Below the pieces are notes generated by a model that searched no databases, had not been told where the DNA came from, and was given only the letters and a program-made list of their open reading frames with translations. The position numbers and the translations under genes were made by a program. Below are positions 1 to 8,229 of a stretch of 37,398 bases of DNA, in pieces (the first letter of the stretch is position 1; each line of letters starts with the position of its first letter). The stretch comes from an uncultured Flavobacterium sp. (lineage in GTDB: Bacteria; Bacteroidota; Bacteroidia; Flavobacteriales; Flavobacteriaceae), in contig NZ_CAMLMK010000017.1 of NCBI RefSeq assembly GCF_946481155.1, forward strand, positions 1 through 37,398. Direction: 5' to 3'.

Positions 1-797
1 GAAGTAACTTCTTTTACTACGGATTTCAGACGCTCTTCGAATTCCCCTTTGTATTTGGCACCAGCAATCAGTGCACCCATATCAAGCGAGTAAACGACTT
101 TGTCTTTCAGGTTTTCCGGAACGTCTCCGGCTACGATTCTGTGGGCCAAGCCTTCGGCAATGGCAGTTTTACCAACGCCGGGTTCCCCAATAAGCATTGG
201 GTTGTTTTTTGTGCGACGCGATAGGATCTGGAGGACACGACGAATCTCTTCATCACGTCCAATTACCGGATCCAGTTTACCATCGTTGGCCAATTGGTTT
301 AGATTCTTGGCGTATTTGTTTAATGAGTTATATGTTTCTTCAGCAGAAGCGGAAGTTACTCTTTCCCCTTTACGGATTTCTGCGATAGCGGCTTCCAGTC
401 CTTTTTCGGTTACGCCCTGATCTTTTAGGATTTGCGCAACCTTGCTCTTCGATTTGAAAATGGCAAGGATTAAATGCTCCACGGAAACGTATTCATCGTT
501 CATTTTTTTCGCAATGATGTTGGCTTCATTTAACATTGATCCAGCGTCACGGGAAAGCATGATGTCCCCGCCCGAAACTTTCGGGAAGCTTTGAATCGTA
601 CTGTCAAGAATCTGTTTGAACAGATCAACATTCACGTTCAGTTTTTTCAGAATAAAAGGCGCTACGTTTTCGTCAACTTCGAGAATACCTTTGAAGATAT
701 GCTCGTTTTCAAGCTGTTGCTGACCGTTGCCTTGTGCAATTTGCTGTGCCTGTTGCAAAGCTTCCTGCGATTTGATTGTTAAGTTGTTTAAGTTCAT
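1..797 (-). CDS. clpB: ATP-dependent disaggregase ClpB, N-terminal part (runs off left edge)
   Basis: This is the first 265 codons of the Hsp100 chaperone ClpB, which threads aggregated proteins through an ATP-driven hexamer together with DnaK in the cytoplasm. The visible part holds the Clp N-domain (two repeats, residues about 1-145) and the start of the first AAA+ module. Walker A GEPGVGKT lies at residues 204-211, almost exactly where it sits in E. coli ClpB, followed by [10 protein letters not shown], part of the first pore-loop region. The start is the ATG at 797-795 ([14 protein letters not shown]), typical of Bacteroidota ClpB. The rest of the gene lies to the left of the window. It is divergent from ytxJ. 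I saw no clear heat-shock promoter element. Confidence 0.96.
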   Translation of the reverse strand, partial: MNLNNLTIKSQEALQQAQQIAQGNGQQQLENEHIFKGILEVDENVAPFILKKLNVNVDLFKQILDSTIQSFPKVSGGDIMLSRDAGSMLNEANIIAKKMNDEYVSVEHLILAIFKSKSKVAQILKDQGVTEKGLEAAIAEIRKGERVTSASAEETYNSLNKYAKNLNQLANDGKLDPVIGRDEEIRRVLQILSRRTKNNPMLIGEPGVGKTAIAEGLAHRIVAGDVPENLKDKVVYSLDMGALIAGAKYKGEFEERLKSVVKEVT

Positions 798-833
798 ATT
801 GTTAAAACCTATTTATTGTTGGTTGTATTTGTT

Positions 834-841
834 TAGCTTTG
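834..841 (+). promoter_or_regulatory. Probable -7 element (TAGCTTTG) of the ytxJ promoter
   Basis: TAGCTTTG fits the Bacteroidota -7 consensus TAnnTTTG and would place transcription start near 845. The nearest TTG upstream (816-818) is only 15 bases away, shorter than the usual spacing, so the -33 element is uncertain. Confidence 0.45.
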
Positions 842-950
842 CATCCTAATAGACAAATTGTGTTCCATGGGCATAAATCAGGACAAAATGACTGATTTTA
901 ATGTAGAAACGATGTTGAATCAAGACAAAATGTCCGAAAATAAGACAAAA

Positions 951-1343
951 ATGAGTTTTTTAAAAAACATCTTTGGGGAAACCAATACGGAAAACCCAAT
1001 AAAAAAAATAGATTGGCTGGATTTGACTGATCATAATCAACTTGATGCAATCGTTGCACAATCAGCAGAGAAACCAATTATCATCTTTAAGCACAGCACC
1101 CGTTGCAGTATTAGTAGAATGGCTTTGAAGCAGTTTGAAAATGAGTTTGATTTGGAGAATAAATTTACGCCATATTTTTTAGACTTATTGGAGTACCGCC
1201 CAATTTCTAATGAAATTGCTACCCGATTTGAAGTGCAGCACCAGTCACCTCAAATTTTAGTAATTAAAAATGGTGTTTGTGTGCATGCTGCGTCACATGA
1301 AAATATAAGTCCTGCAGTAATAGAAAAGTTTATTACCCAATAG
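951..1343 (+). CDS. ytxJ: Bacillithiol-system redox protein YtxJ (monothiol bacilliredoxin-like)
   Basis: Small thioredoxin-fold protein of the YtxJ/BrxC family, thought to remove bacillithiol from mixed disulfides on proteins in the cytoplasm. Residues from MSFLKNIFG onward match the family. The active-site stretch is KHSTRCSISRMA, a CxxS-type monothiol centre (Cys-Ser-Ile-Ser), and a cis-proline-like SPQILVIKNG follows later. I chose ATG 951 because the family usually starts with MSFLKNIF. In-frame starts also exist at 858 (TTG), 867, 888, 912 and 930, so up to 31 extra N-terminal residues are possible. The predicted length of 130 residues is normal. It implies that this organism makes bacillithiol. 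A bidirectional terminator follows. Confidence 0.85.
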   Translation: MSFLKNIFGETNTENPIKKIDWLDLTDHNQLDAIVAQSAEKPIIIFKHSTRCSISRMALKQFENEFDLENKFTPYFLDLLEYRPISNEIATRFEVQHQSPQILVIKNGVCVHAASHENISPAVIEKFITQ

Positions 1344-1354
1344 TTTAAAATAAA

Positions 1355-1378
1355 AGAGCCTACTGATTTGTAGGCTCT
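1355..1378. terminator. Bidirectional terminator between ytxJ and the TonB-dependent receptor
   Basis: Perfect 9-bp stem AGAGCCTAC/GTAGGCTCT with a 6-base loop, flanked by A-rich and T-rich sequence. It sits between the two convergent stop codons. Confidence 0.85.
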
Positions 1379-1401
1379 CTTTATAATGTAAAGGTTTAGT
1401 T

Positions 1402-3819
1402 TTAAAACATTCCTCCTCCTTGTTTTTCGTTATTATCTCTCTGTTTTCTATCAAGTGATTTGTTTTTGCCGCTTCCAAAACGATAGCTGAAATTTAAGTT
1501 AACAGTTTGACTTTCCCATCGAAATGTACCGTTTATGTCTGCCGGCTCGGTGGAATAAAATCGGGATTTCATTGTTTTGAAAACATCATTGAATCTTAAA
1601 CTTAGAGATCCTTTTCCGTCAAACAGATCTAATCTTGAACCTAAATCAGTTTTCCACATATCTTTATTGGAGAATTGTAAACCCTGTCTTGCTCCGGAAT
1701 ACATTGTGAACCATATTAGTCTGAAGTTTTTAGTCACTTTAAAAGTGTGATTCATTCTTGAGTTGAACAAGGTTGCATTTACTTTTTCTTCATATAAATT
1801 ACCATCACTTTTTTCGATTATACCTTTTATATTGTTGAAATAATTATCTATTCCAAAGTTTGCACTCCACCACTTCTTAAATTCGTAATTACCTGAAAGT
1901 TCCAAGCCATATTCCTGATTTTTGTCAAAATTGGTAAAGGTCATTAATTGTTTTGTAGGATCGTAAGGGTTGCTGGTCAATACCTGATTAATTTCGTCTT
2001 TGATAAATCTGACAAATGCTCCGGCTGTAATATTTCCTTTTTCCAGTTTTCGGGTATAGTTTGCTTCAATTGAATTTGTAAATTGAGGCTTTAATTCGGA
2101 ATTACCTATCTGTTCAATAGTGGAAGTGCTCCATTGTCTGATTTTATTTACCTGCTCCATGTTTGGTCTGTCAACTCTTCTGGAATAATTAAAGTTGAAA
2201 GAATTATTTTCAGATGGATTATAAGTCAGAAATGCCGATGGATAAGCTGTAAAAATATAGTCTGTGAAGGTTTCATCCGCAAACCCGTTCTTTTTGAAAG
2301 TTCCTTTCACATCATAACTTTCCAGTCGTAGTCCTACCTGATAGCTCCATTTTGCGTACTGCTTGCTAAAGTTTCCGTATGCTGACTGAATATTTCGTTC
2401 AAAATCGAAGTCGGCATCAAAATTATCATTCACAAAAAAGATATTTGAAGTTGCATCTAATCTGCTCTCAAGACCCAATTCAAACTTAGTGGTTTCGTTT
2501 ATCGGATTAACAAAATCAATATTACCGATAAAGTTTTTTGCGTCTTTTGTTACATTGTTTTTGCGTAAAAAATTATTGTTTCCGTCAACAAACAAACTGT
2601 TTTCAGGAGATTCATCCGTATTATAATTTAATTCTATATCTAATGTTTTTTCTTCTTTATTAAAAAGATGTTTGAATGCTAAATTATAGGTTTGATTCTT
2701 GGATTTTCCGGTTGCGTTTTGAATTTGCATTTGATCAGGTGTTGCCGGATTGGAATAATCTACACCATTTTCAAATTTAAAATGCGGACTATTAAAGGTC
2801 TGTAAGGTGTAAAATGATAAAGTGTTTTTTTCATTTATATAATAATCAGTGCCTAATTTAGTAAAATGTTCTTTGTTGAAATCAGTGATTTTAAAGGATA
2901 AATCATAGTCATTAGTACTGTTATAATTGTCCCAATGTACAATTCCCTGGCTTATTCTTTTTCCATGATTTAAGGAATAAGTACTATAAAAATTGAATTT
3001 ATTGACTTTATAATTCATGTCAAGTGAGCCATTAAATTTTGGAACGGTACCAAAAACCACACCCGAATTTATATTACCATTAAAACCAAGTGTTGAATTT
3101 TTGTTCAGGACGATATTAATAATCCCGCTCATTCCTTCCGGATTATACTTAGCCGATGGATTTGTAATTAACTCAATTTGTTTAATTGAAGTTGATGGAA
3201 TTTGCTGTAAAGTCTGAAGGGCTGTTAGGTTTGAAGGCTTTCCATTAATAAGAATTTTTACATTTTCATTGCCTCTTAAACTTACAGTATTGTTTTGTAA
3301 ATCTACATTTACTGTCGGGATATTGTTCATTATATCAGCTGCAGTTGCGCCTGTAGCTTGTAAATCTTTTCCAACAGTCACAATTTTCCTGTCAATTTTT
3401 TGAACAATAGCAGATTTCTCTTTTGTGACTATTACTTCGTTTAATTGTTTTGCCTCTTCTTCTAAGGTTATATTTTTTAGATTAATATTCTTTTCTTCTT
3501 TTGAAAAGTTTACTACGGTTTCAAATTTCTTATAACCTATAAATACAATTTCGATTTTTAAGGTTTTTAGCGGTAAATTATCCAGGTTAAATCTTCCGTT
3601 TTCTTTTGTAATACTACCGGAAATAACATTGTTTTCATCTTTTACCGTAATGGTTGCATAGGGAAGAGGTTCATTGGTTTTCTTATCGATTACATTACCT
3701 GTTAACATTCCCGAAGAATCGATTTTCAGAGAGGAACTAACTGATGGGACAACAGATTGTTGCGCTTGCATACTAGCAATAGAAGCCAGTAAGCAAAACA
3801 TGATTGTTTTTACTTTCAT
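1402..3819 (-). CDS. TonB-dependent receptor / outer membrane beta-barrel family protein
   Basis: An 805-residue outer-membrane protein of the Bacteroidota OMP_b-brl_3 type. It has a signal peptide (about residues 1-20, ending near MQAQ), a carboxypeptidase-regulatory-like domain (about 36-125, with LPYATITVKDENNVISGSIT), a TonB-receptor plug (about 140-240, with GKDLQATGATAADIMNNIP and a NPEGMSGIINIVLNK end), and a long barrel. The last residues, GGGMF, are seen in related flavobacterial proteins. The substrate cannot be read from the sequence. There is no SusD partner next to it, which argues against a glycan-utilisation pair. It is monocistronic, with its own promoter overlapping a palindrome, and the shared terminator at 1355-1378. 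Confidence 0.88.
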   Translation of the reverse strand: MKVKTIMFCLLASIASMQAQQSVVPSVSSSLKIDSSGMLTGNVIDKKTNEPLPYATITVKDENNVISGSITKENGRFNLDNLPLKTLKIEIVFIGYKKFETVVNFSKEEKNINLKNITLEEEAKQLNEVIVTKEKSAIVQKIDRKIVTVGKDLQATGATAADIMNNIPTVNVDLQNNTVSLRGNENVKILINGKPSNLTALQTLQQIPSTSIKQIELITNPSAKYNPEGMSGIINIVLNKNSTLGFNGNINSGVVFGTVPKFNGSLDMNYKVNKFNFYSTYSLNHGKRISQGIVHWDNYNSTNDYDLSFKITDFNKEHFTKLGTDYYINEKNTLSFYTLQTFNSPHFKFENGVDYSNPATPDQMQIQNATGKSKNQTYNLAFKHLFNKEEKTLDIELNYNTDESPENSLFVDGNNNFLRKNNVTKDAKNFIGNIDFVNPINETTKFELGLESRLDATSNIFFVNDNFDADFDFERNIQSAYGNFSKQYAKWSYQVGLRLESYDVKGTFKKNGFADETFTDYIFTAYPSAFLTYNPSENNSFNFNYSRRVDRPNMEQVNKIRQWSTSTIEQIGNSELKPQFTNSIEANYTRKLEKGNITAGAFVRFIKDEINQVLTSNPYDPTKQLMTFTNFDKNQEYGLELSGNYEFKKWWSANFGIDNYFNNIKGIIEKSDGNLYEEKVNATLFNSRMNHTFKVTKNFRLIWFTMYSGARQGLQFSNKDMWKTDLGSRLDLFDGKGSLSLRFNDVFKTMKSRFYSTEPADINGTFRWESQTVNLNFSYRFGSGKNKSLDRKQRDNNEKQGGGMF

Positions 3820-3848
3820 TTTGATTTAAATTTTGATTGATGATGGGG

Positions 3849-3879
3849 CAAAGCTAGTGTAAAAAATAATACCATGCAA
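3849..3879 (-). promoter_or_regulatory. Promoter of the TonB-dependent receptor gene (TTG-N20-TAGCTTTG)
   Basis: On the minus strand, TTG (3879-3877) is followed after 20 bases by TAGCTTTG (3856-3849), a good match to the Bacteroidota -33/-7 promoter. The predicted start is about 25 bases before the ATG. Confidence 0.7.
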
Positions 3880-3888
3880 TACAAGGTA
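3870..3888. promoter_or_regulatory. Operator-like palindrome over the -33 element
   Basis: Arms TACCATG (3870-3876) and CAAGGTA (3882-3888) pair at 6 of 7 positions around the 5-base spacer CAATA. The -33 TTG of the receptor promoter lies inside that spacer, which is the geometry expected for a repressor site. The regulator is unknown. Confidence 0.5.
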
Positions 3889-3969
3889 CTATTTATTTTA
3901 AAAATATTTTGCTTTGTCAATAGATAGACGAATAACTAATCAATTTGTAAAATAAAAAAGCAAAAAAAA

Positions 3970-3990
3970 TCCGAAACATTTAATTTCGGA
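3970..3990 (-). terminator. Terminator of the arginine operon
   Basis: 7-bp stem TCCGAAA/TTTCGGA with a 7-base loop, followed on the minus strand by a run of eight T. It lies just downstream of the argH stop. Confidence 0.85.
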
Positions 3991-4013
3991 CTTTTGAGGA
4001 TGTTCTTTCTTGT

Positions 4014-5294
4014 TTAATAGATATTCTTCATCTTCTGCCTGATTTCTTCCAAGCAGAGATTATTAATACTGCCTTCGTGTGTATGACTGGTAGTTTCAGG
4101 AACTATAAATGCATTATTTTCAATTTGCTGCGCCACCATTTTATAAGCATCCCTAAACGGAATTCCATTGACAACCATTTCATTGATAGTATCCACGGTA
4201 AATGAATATTTGTATTTTTCGTCGTTGAGGATATTTTCTTTTACAACGATGTCCTTGATGGCATAATGCATCATTTCCAGACAGGATTTCAGGTTTTCGA
4301 TAGCAGGAAACAAACCTTCTTTCAGCAATTGAAAATCCCTATGGTAACCGCTTGGCAGATTGTTGGTAAGCAAGGTCAATTCATAAGGCAGACTCTGAAT
4401 CCTGTTTGATTTTCCTCTGATGAGTTCAAAAATATCCGGGTTTTTTTTGTGAGGCATGATGCTGGAACCTGTTGTCAAATGGCCGGGTAGTGCTATGAAA
4501 TCGAAATTCTGACTCAGATACAAACATACATCCATCGCCAATTTGGACAATGTTCCTGCTACACTGCTCATGGCAAAGGCCATGGTTTTTTCTGATTTTC
4601 CTCTGCTCATCTGGGCGGCAACCACATTATATTTTAATGTTGAGAAGCCAAGTTCTTTTGTAGTGAAATCCCTGCTGATAGGGAAGGAGCTGCCATAACC
4701 TGCTGCTGAGCCTAACGGATTCTGATCGATAATCTGCATAGCGGCATTTAGCATCGTAACATCATCAATCAGGCTTTCTGCATAAGCGGAAAACCACAAG
4801 CCGAAAGAGGAAGGCATAGCCACTTGTAAATGCGTATATCCCGGGAGTAATACGTTTTTATTTTTCTCCGCCAGTTCCATCAGTAGATCGAAAAGTTCTT
4901 TGATTAAACTCTTAATGCTGATGATTTCATCTTTCAGATACAACTGCACATCCACTAAAACCTGATCATTTCTCGAACGCGCCGTATGGATTTTTTTTCC
5001 GGTGTCACCCAGTTTTTCAATCAAGAGAAATTCTATTTTCGAATGGACATCTTCAAAAACGTCTTCGATTGTAAAATCCTCTTTTTCAATTTTTAATAGT
5101 AAATCTTCTAAAGCAAGACATAAATCGTTTGCTTCTTCTTTTAGTAGTAATTTAGTTTCCGCCAGCATTTTCGCATGCGCTATTGAGCCTAAAATGTCGT
5201 ATTTGGCTAGCACAATATCCAGTGTCCTATCGTTTCCGACAGTGAACTGTTCTATTTTTTTATCGGTGGCAATACCTTTTTCCCAGAGTTTCAT
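4014..5294 (-). CDS. argH: Argininosuccinate lyase
   Basis: Final enzyme of arginine synthesis: splits argininosuccinate into arginine and fumarate. It belongs to the fumarase/aspartase superfamily. The superfamily signature GSSIMPHKKNPD is present, with the catalytic serine loop, as is the TARSRNDQ motif near residue 90. At 426 residues it is somewhat shorter than the roughly 460 of E. coli ArgH, but the core motifs are intact. It is the last gene of the operon, separated from argE by 119 bases that contain a palindromic element, so its expression relative to the upstream genes may differ. Confidence 0.95.
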   Translation of the reverse strand: MKLWEKGIATDKKIEQFTVGNDRTLDIVLAKYDILGSIAHAKMLAETKLLLKEEANDLCLALEDLLLKIEKEDFTIEDVFEDVHSKIEFLLIEKLGDTGKKIHTARSRNDQVLVDVQLYLKDEIISIKSLIKELFDLLMELAEKNKNVLLPGYTHLQVAMPSSFGLWFSAYAESLIDDVTMLNAAMQIIDQNPLGSAAGYGSSFPISRDFTTKELGFSTLKYNVVAAQMSRGKSEKTMAFAMSSVAGTLSKLAMDVCLYLSQNFDFIALPGHLTTGSSIMPHKKNPDIFELIRGKSNRIQSLPYELTLLTNNLPSGYHRDFQLLKEGLFPAIENLKSCLEMMHYAIKDIVVKENILNDEKYKYSFTVDTINEMVVNGIPFRDAYKMVAQQIENNAFIVPETTSHTHEGSINNLCLEEIRQKMKNIY

Positions 5295-5309
5295 AATTTT
5301 TATTTTTTA

Positions 5310-5356
5310 GCCACGAATTCACGAATTAATTTATTCCTGATTTGTGAAGTCGTGGT
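5310..5356. repeat. Short palindromic intergenic element, CACGAATTC family, copy 1
   Basis: Left arm GCCACGAATTCACGAATT (5310-5327) pairs with GATTTGTGAAGTCGTGGT (5339-5356) at about 14 of 18 positions. The left arm is the same as that of the longer element at 23041-23154. It lies inside the arg operon between argE and argH. Confidence 0.6.
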
Positions 5357-5413
5357 TGATATTTTAATTTATTCTACTATTAAAATCACTTTTTCTAAAA
5401 CTTCGCAAGCCCC

Positions 5414-6499
5414 TTAGTGTGGCAATTTGTTTTGTTGCAAGAAATTCGAAAGTATCGCTGTATATAATTCAATGCCTTCTTCAATTTCGTTGATGTAAAT
5501 AAACTCGTCGGCTGTGTGCGAACGAAGGGAATTTCCAGGCCCCAGTTTTAACGACTGGCAACTCAAAACAGATTGATCGGAAAGGGTTGGTGAACCATAA
5601 GTTGTTCTTCCTAAACTAATCCCGCTTTGTACCAATTTATGATTTTTATTGATCGATGAAGAACGCAGGTGTAAGGAACGTGGCTTGATTTCCGCATCAA
5701 TATTTTTAGACACAACTTCCAGAATTTCTTCATTGGAATAGCAATCATTTACACGAATATCAACAACCAGATGACAATCTGCAGGTACAACGTTATGCTG
5801 TTTTCCGGCGTTAATTTGCGTAACGGTCATTTTTACCGGCCCTAAAGTTTCAGATACTTTTTCAAATGCGTACGATTTAAACCAATTTATGATATTAATG
5901 GATTTATATATCGGATTATCAGTATTTTGGTGGGCGGCATGACTAGCGGTTCCATGAATGATAACATCTAAAACGAGCAGGCCTTTTTCCGCTATGGCTA
6001 ATTGCATTTCTGTCGGTTCTCCTACAATTGCGCAATCGAGTTTTGGCAAATGTTTCAATACGCTGTTCAGGCCATTTGAACCACTGTTTTCTTCTTCTGC
6101 GGAAGCGACCATAACTATGTTATGCGAAAGATTTTCTGCCGCATAAAAGTGCGTAAATGTTGCCAAAAGTGAAACGAGACACCCACCTGCATCATTACTT
6201 CCCAAACCGAATAACTTGCCATCATTTTCAATAGCTTCAAATGGATTTAGCGTATATCCCTGATTAGGTTTTACGGTATCATGATGCGAATTCAGTAATA
6301 GTGTAGGTTTATTTTCGTCAAAATGAAGATTGAAAGCCCAAATGTTGTTGTTATCTCGCTGAAACGGGATCTTGTTTTCAGTAAACCAGGTTTCAATTAA
6401 AAGCGCCGTTTGTTCTTCTTCGCCGGAGAACGAAGGGGTTGTAATCAGGTTTTTTAATAAAGTAACAGCTTCCTGGGTTAGTATTTTAATGGATTTCAT
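5414..6499 (-). CDS. argE: M20-family N-acyl-ornithine/citrulline deacylase (ArgE-like)
   Basis: Zinc-dependent deacylase of the M20 family that removes the acyl protecting group in arginine synthesis. Because the operon's transcarbamylase is of the ArgF' type, the likely substrate is N-acetyl- or N-succinyl-citrulline and not acetylornithine. Metal-site motifs are visible: SHHDTV (H72, D74), SNDAGG (D103), AEEENSG (E135 catalytic, E136) and VGEPTEM. The start is ATG 6499, four bases after the argB stop. An ORF extends upstream to 6565 but overlaps argB and lacks family similarity. Length is 361 residues. Acetyl versus succinyl specificity cannot be read from the sequence. Confidence 0.9.
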   Translation of the reverse strand: MKSIKILTQEAVTLLKNLITTPSFSGEEEQTALLIETWFTENKIPFQRDNNNIWAFNLHFDENKPTLLLNSHHDTVKPNQGYTLNPFEAIENDGKLFGLGSNDAGGCLVSLLATFTHFYAAENLSHNIVMVASAEEENSGSNGLNSVLKHLPKLDCAIVGEPTEMQLAIAEKGLLVLDVIIHGTASHAAHQNTDNPIYKSINIINWFKSYAFEKVSETLGPVKMTVTQINAGKQHNVVPADCHLVVDIRVNDCYSNEEILEVVSKNIDAEIKPRSLHLRSSSINKNHKLVQSGISLGRTTYGSPTLSDQSVLSCQSLKLGPGNSLRSHTADEFIYINEIEEGIELYTAILSNFLQQNKLPH

Positions 6500-6503
6500 A
6501 ATT

Positions 6504-7289
6504 TCAGAGTGTAACTTCCGTAAAAGTTGTCTTGTTTTTAATTTGTGAATGATGGCCGATTCCAACTGATTTTATGCCTTTTCTAAGCGCATTGAAACAA
6601 TTTTCAAGCTTTGGAATCATCCCGGAATGAATGGCCCCGATTTTTATCAGATCTTCATATTTGGAAAAAGTGAGTAATGGAATGACTGAGTTTTCATCTT
6701 CAGAATTCACTAAAACGCCCATTTTTTCGAAGCAGTAAAACAATTCGACATCATAGGAAATCCCTAAGGCTGAAGCTAATTCTCCCGCAATGGTATCGGC
6801 ATTTGTATTTAATAATTGTCCGCTATCATCATGGGTAATGGCGCAAAAAACCGGCACAATTTTCTGATTCAGAAGAGTGATCAATAATTCGTTATTAATA
6901 GAAATAATATCGCCTACAAAACCAAAATCGACCGAGTTGTTTTTACGTTTTTCGGATAAGATCAAATTACCGTCAGCCCCTGAAAAACCTATTGCGCTGT
7001 CACTCAAAGCATTCAGTGTAGACACTATTTTTTTATTGATCAATCCTGCGTAGGTCATCACGGCTATGTCGAGCATTGGCTCATCGGTAATTCTTCTTCC
7101 GTCAATCATTTGTGGATGCAATCCCATTTTTTTAGCTAATTTGCTGGCTTCTTTTCCGCCGCCGTGCACCAGAATTTTAGCGCCTTCAATTTTTGAAAAA
7201 GAGGTTAAGACGTCCGTTAAGGCTTGTGCATCATCAATAACATTTCCTCCGATTTTTATCAGGGTTAGTTTTTGTTTAATTGGTACCAT
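6504..7289 (-). CDS. argB: N-acylglutamate kinase (ArgB)
   Basis: Phosphorylates the gamma-carboxyl of N-acetyl- or N-succinylglutamate. Amino-acid-kinase motifs are clear: IKIGGN at the start, VHGGGKE, DGRRITDEPMLD, GFSGADGNLI and NTNADTIAGELA. The 261-residue protein begins directly at the first beta strand and lacks the N-terminal helix that makes hexameric, arginine-inhibited kinases. It therefore resembles the dimeric arginine-insensitive E. coli enzyme, and feedback control probably acts elsewhere. The first 14 bases overlap the end of argF'. Confidence 0.93.
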   Translation of the reverse strand: MVPIKQKLTLIKIGGNVIDDAQALTDVLTSFSKIEGAKILVHGGGKEASKLAKKMGLHPQMIDGRRITDEPMLDIAVMTYAGLINKKIVSTLNALSDSAIGFSGADGNLILSEKRKNNSVDFGFVGDIISINNELLITLLNQKIVPVFCAITHDDSGQLLNTNADTIAGELASALGISYDVELFYCFEKMGVLVNSEDENSVIPLLTFSKYEDLIKIGAIHSGMIPKLENCFNALRKGIKSVGIGHHSQIKNKTTFTEVTL

Positions 7290-8229
7290 TTTCTAAAATT
7301 TTAGTTAGAATCGCTTGTGCCGCGTAAGTTCTGTTATTGGCTTGCTGAATTACGATTGAGTTATCACCGTCTAAAACAGCATCGTTAACAATTTGATTTC
7401 TTCTTACCGGAAGGCAGTGCATGAATTTGGCATTATTGGTCAGTTTCATTTTATCCAAAGTAACGGTCCAGGAACTGTCTTTTGAAATGATTTGCCCGTA
7501 ATAGTTGTAGTTGCTCCAGTTTTTAGCGTAAATGAAATCCGCATCCTTAAAAGCTTCATCCTGATTATGAATGATTTTGCTGTTTCCGGTAACCTCAGGA
7601 TTCAGTTCATAACCTTCAGGATGTGCAATTACAAAATCCACTTCGGCCAACTGCATCATTTTTACAAAGGAATTGGGTACGGCATGCGGCAATGCTTTGG
7701 GATGTGGTGCCCAGGTTAGAACTACTTTCGGTTTGCTTTTAGTCTTGAATTCTGATATGGTTAAAATATCAGCCAAAGCCTGAAGAGGGTGTTCTGTAGC
7801 GCCTTCCAGACTGATAATGGGGACTGAAGCATATTTCTTAAACGAATTGATTACCAATTCTTCCTCGTCTTTTGCCTTATCAATTAATGTTGGAAAACTC
7901 CTGATGGCGATAATGTCACAATATTGTGAAATGACCTGCGCGGCTTCTTTAATGTGTTCTGCTTTGTTTCCGTCCATCACAGCACCGTCTTCAAACTCCA
8001 GGCTCCAACCATCATTGTTTAGATTCATTACGATGGTGTTCATACCCAGATTGGCAGCTGCTTTTTGCGTACTGAGCCTCGTTCTCAAACTCGGATTAAA
8101 GAACAATAATCCAATGGTTTTATTTTCTCCTAAGGTTTTATTGCCATAGGGGTTTGATTTAATTTGTTTTGCCAAAAGCAAAAGCTCGTCTAAATCCTGT
8201 ATATCGTTAACTGATGTAAAATGTTTCAT
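7276..8229 (-). CDS. argF': N-acyl-L-ornithine carbamoyltransferase (ArgF', AOTCase/SOTCase type)
   Basis: Transfers carbamoyl phosphate to an N-acylated ornithine, giving N-acyl-citrulline. It belongs to the Bacteroidota/Xanthomonas transcarbamylase class and not to classical ornithine carbamoyltransferase. The carbamoyl-phosphate loop reads FFNPSLRTRLST (residues 43-54), where classical enzymes have STRTR, and HCLPVRRN is present near the C-terminus. The loop that selects the acyl group reads DGNKAEH (86-92), with alanine at position 90. B. fragilis succinyl-specific SOTCase has Pro90 there and Xanthomonas acetyl-specific AOTCase has Glu92, so specificity is unclear. Length is 317 residues. 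It overlaps argD by four bases (ATGA). Confidence 0.92.
   Translation of the reverse strand: MKHFTSVNDIQDLDELLLLAKQIKSNPYGNKTLGENKTIGLLFFNPSLRTRLSTQKAAANLGMNTIVMNLNNDGWSLEFEDGAVMDGNKAEHIKEAAQVISQYCDIIAIRSFPTLIDKAKDEEELVINSFKKYASVPIISLEGATEHPLQALADILTISEFKTKSKPKVVLTWAPHPKALPHAVPNSFVKMMQLAEVDFVIAHPEGYELNPEVTGNSKIIHNQDEAFKDADFIYAKNWSNYNYYGQIISKDSSWTVTLDKMKLTNNAKFMHCLPVRRNQIVNDAVLDGDNSIVIQQANNRTYAAQAILTKILENGTN

Noticed and set aside
6500..6565. Upstream extension of the argE frame
   Set aside because: It overlaps the end of argB, and family similarity starts at MKSIKIL (ATG 6499).
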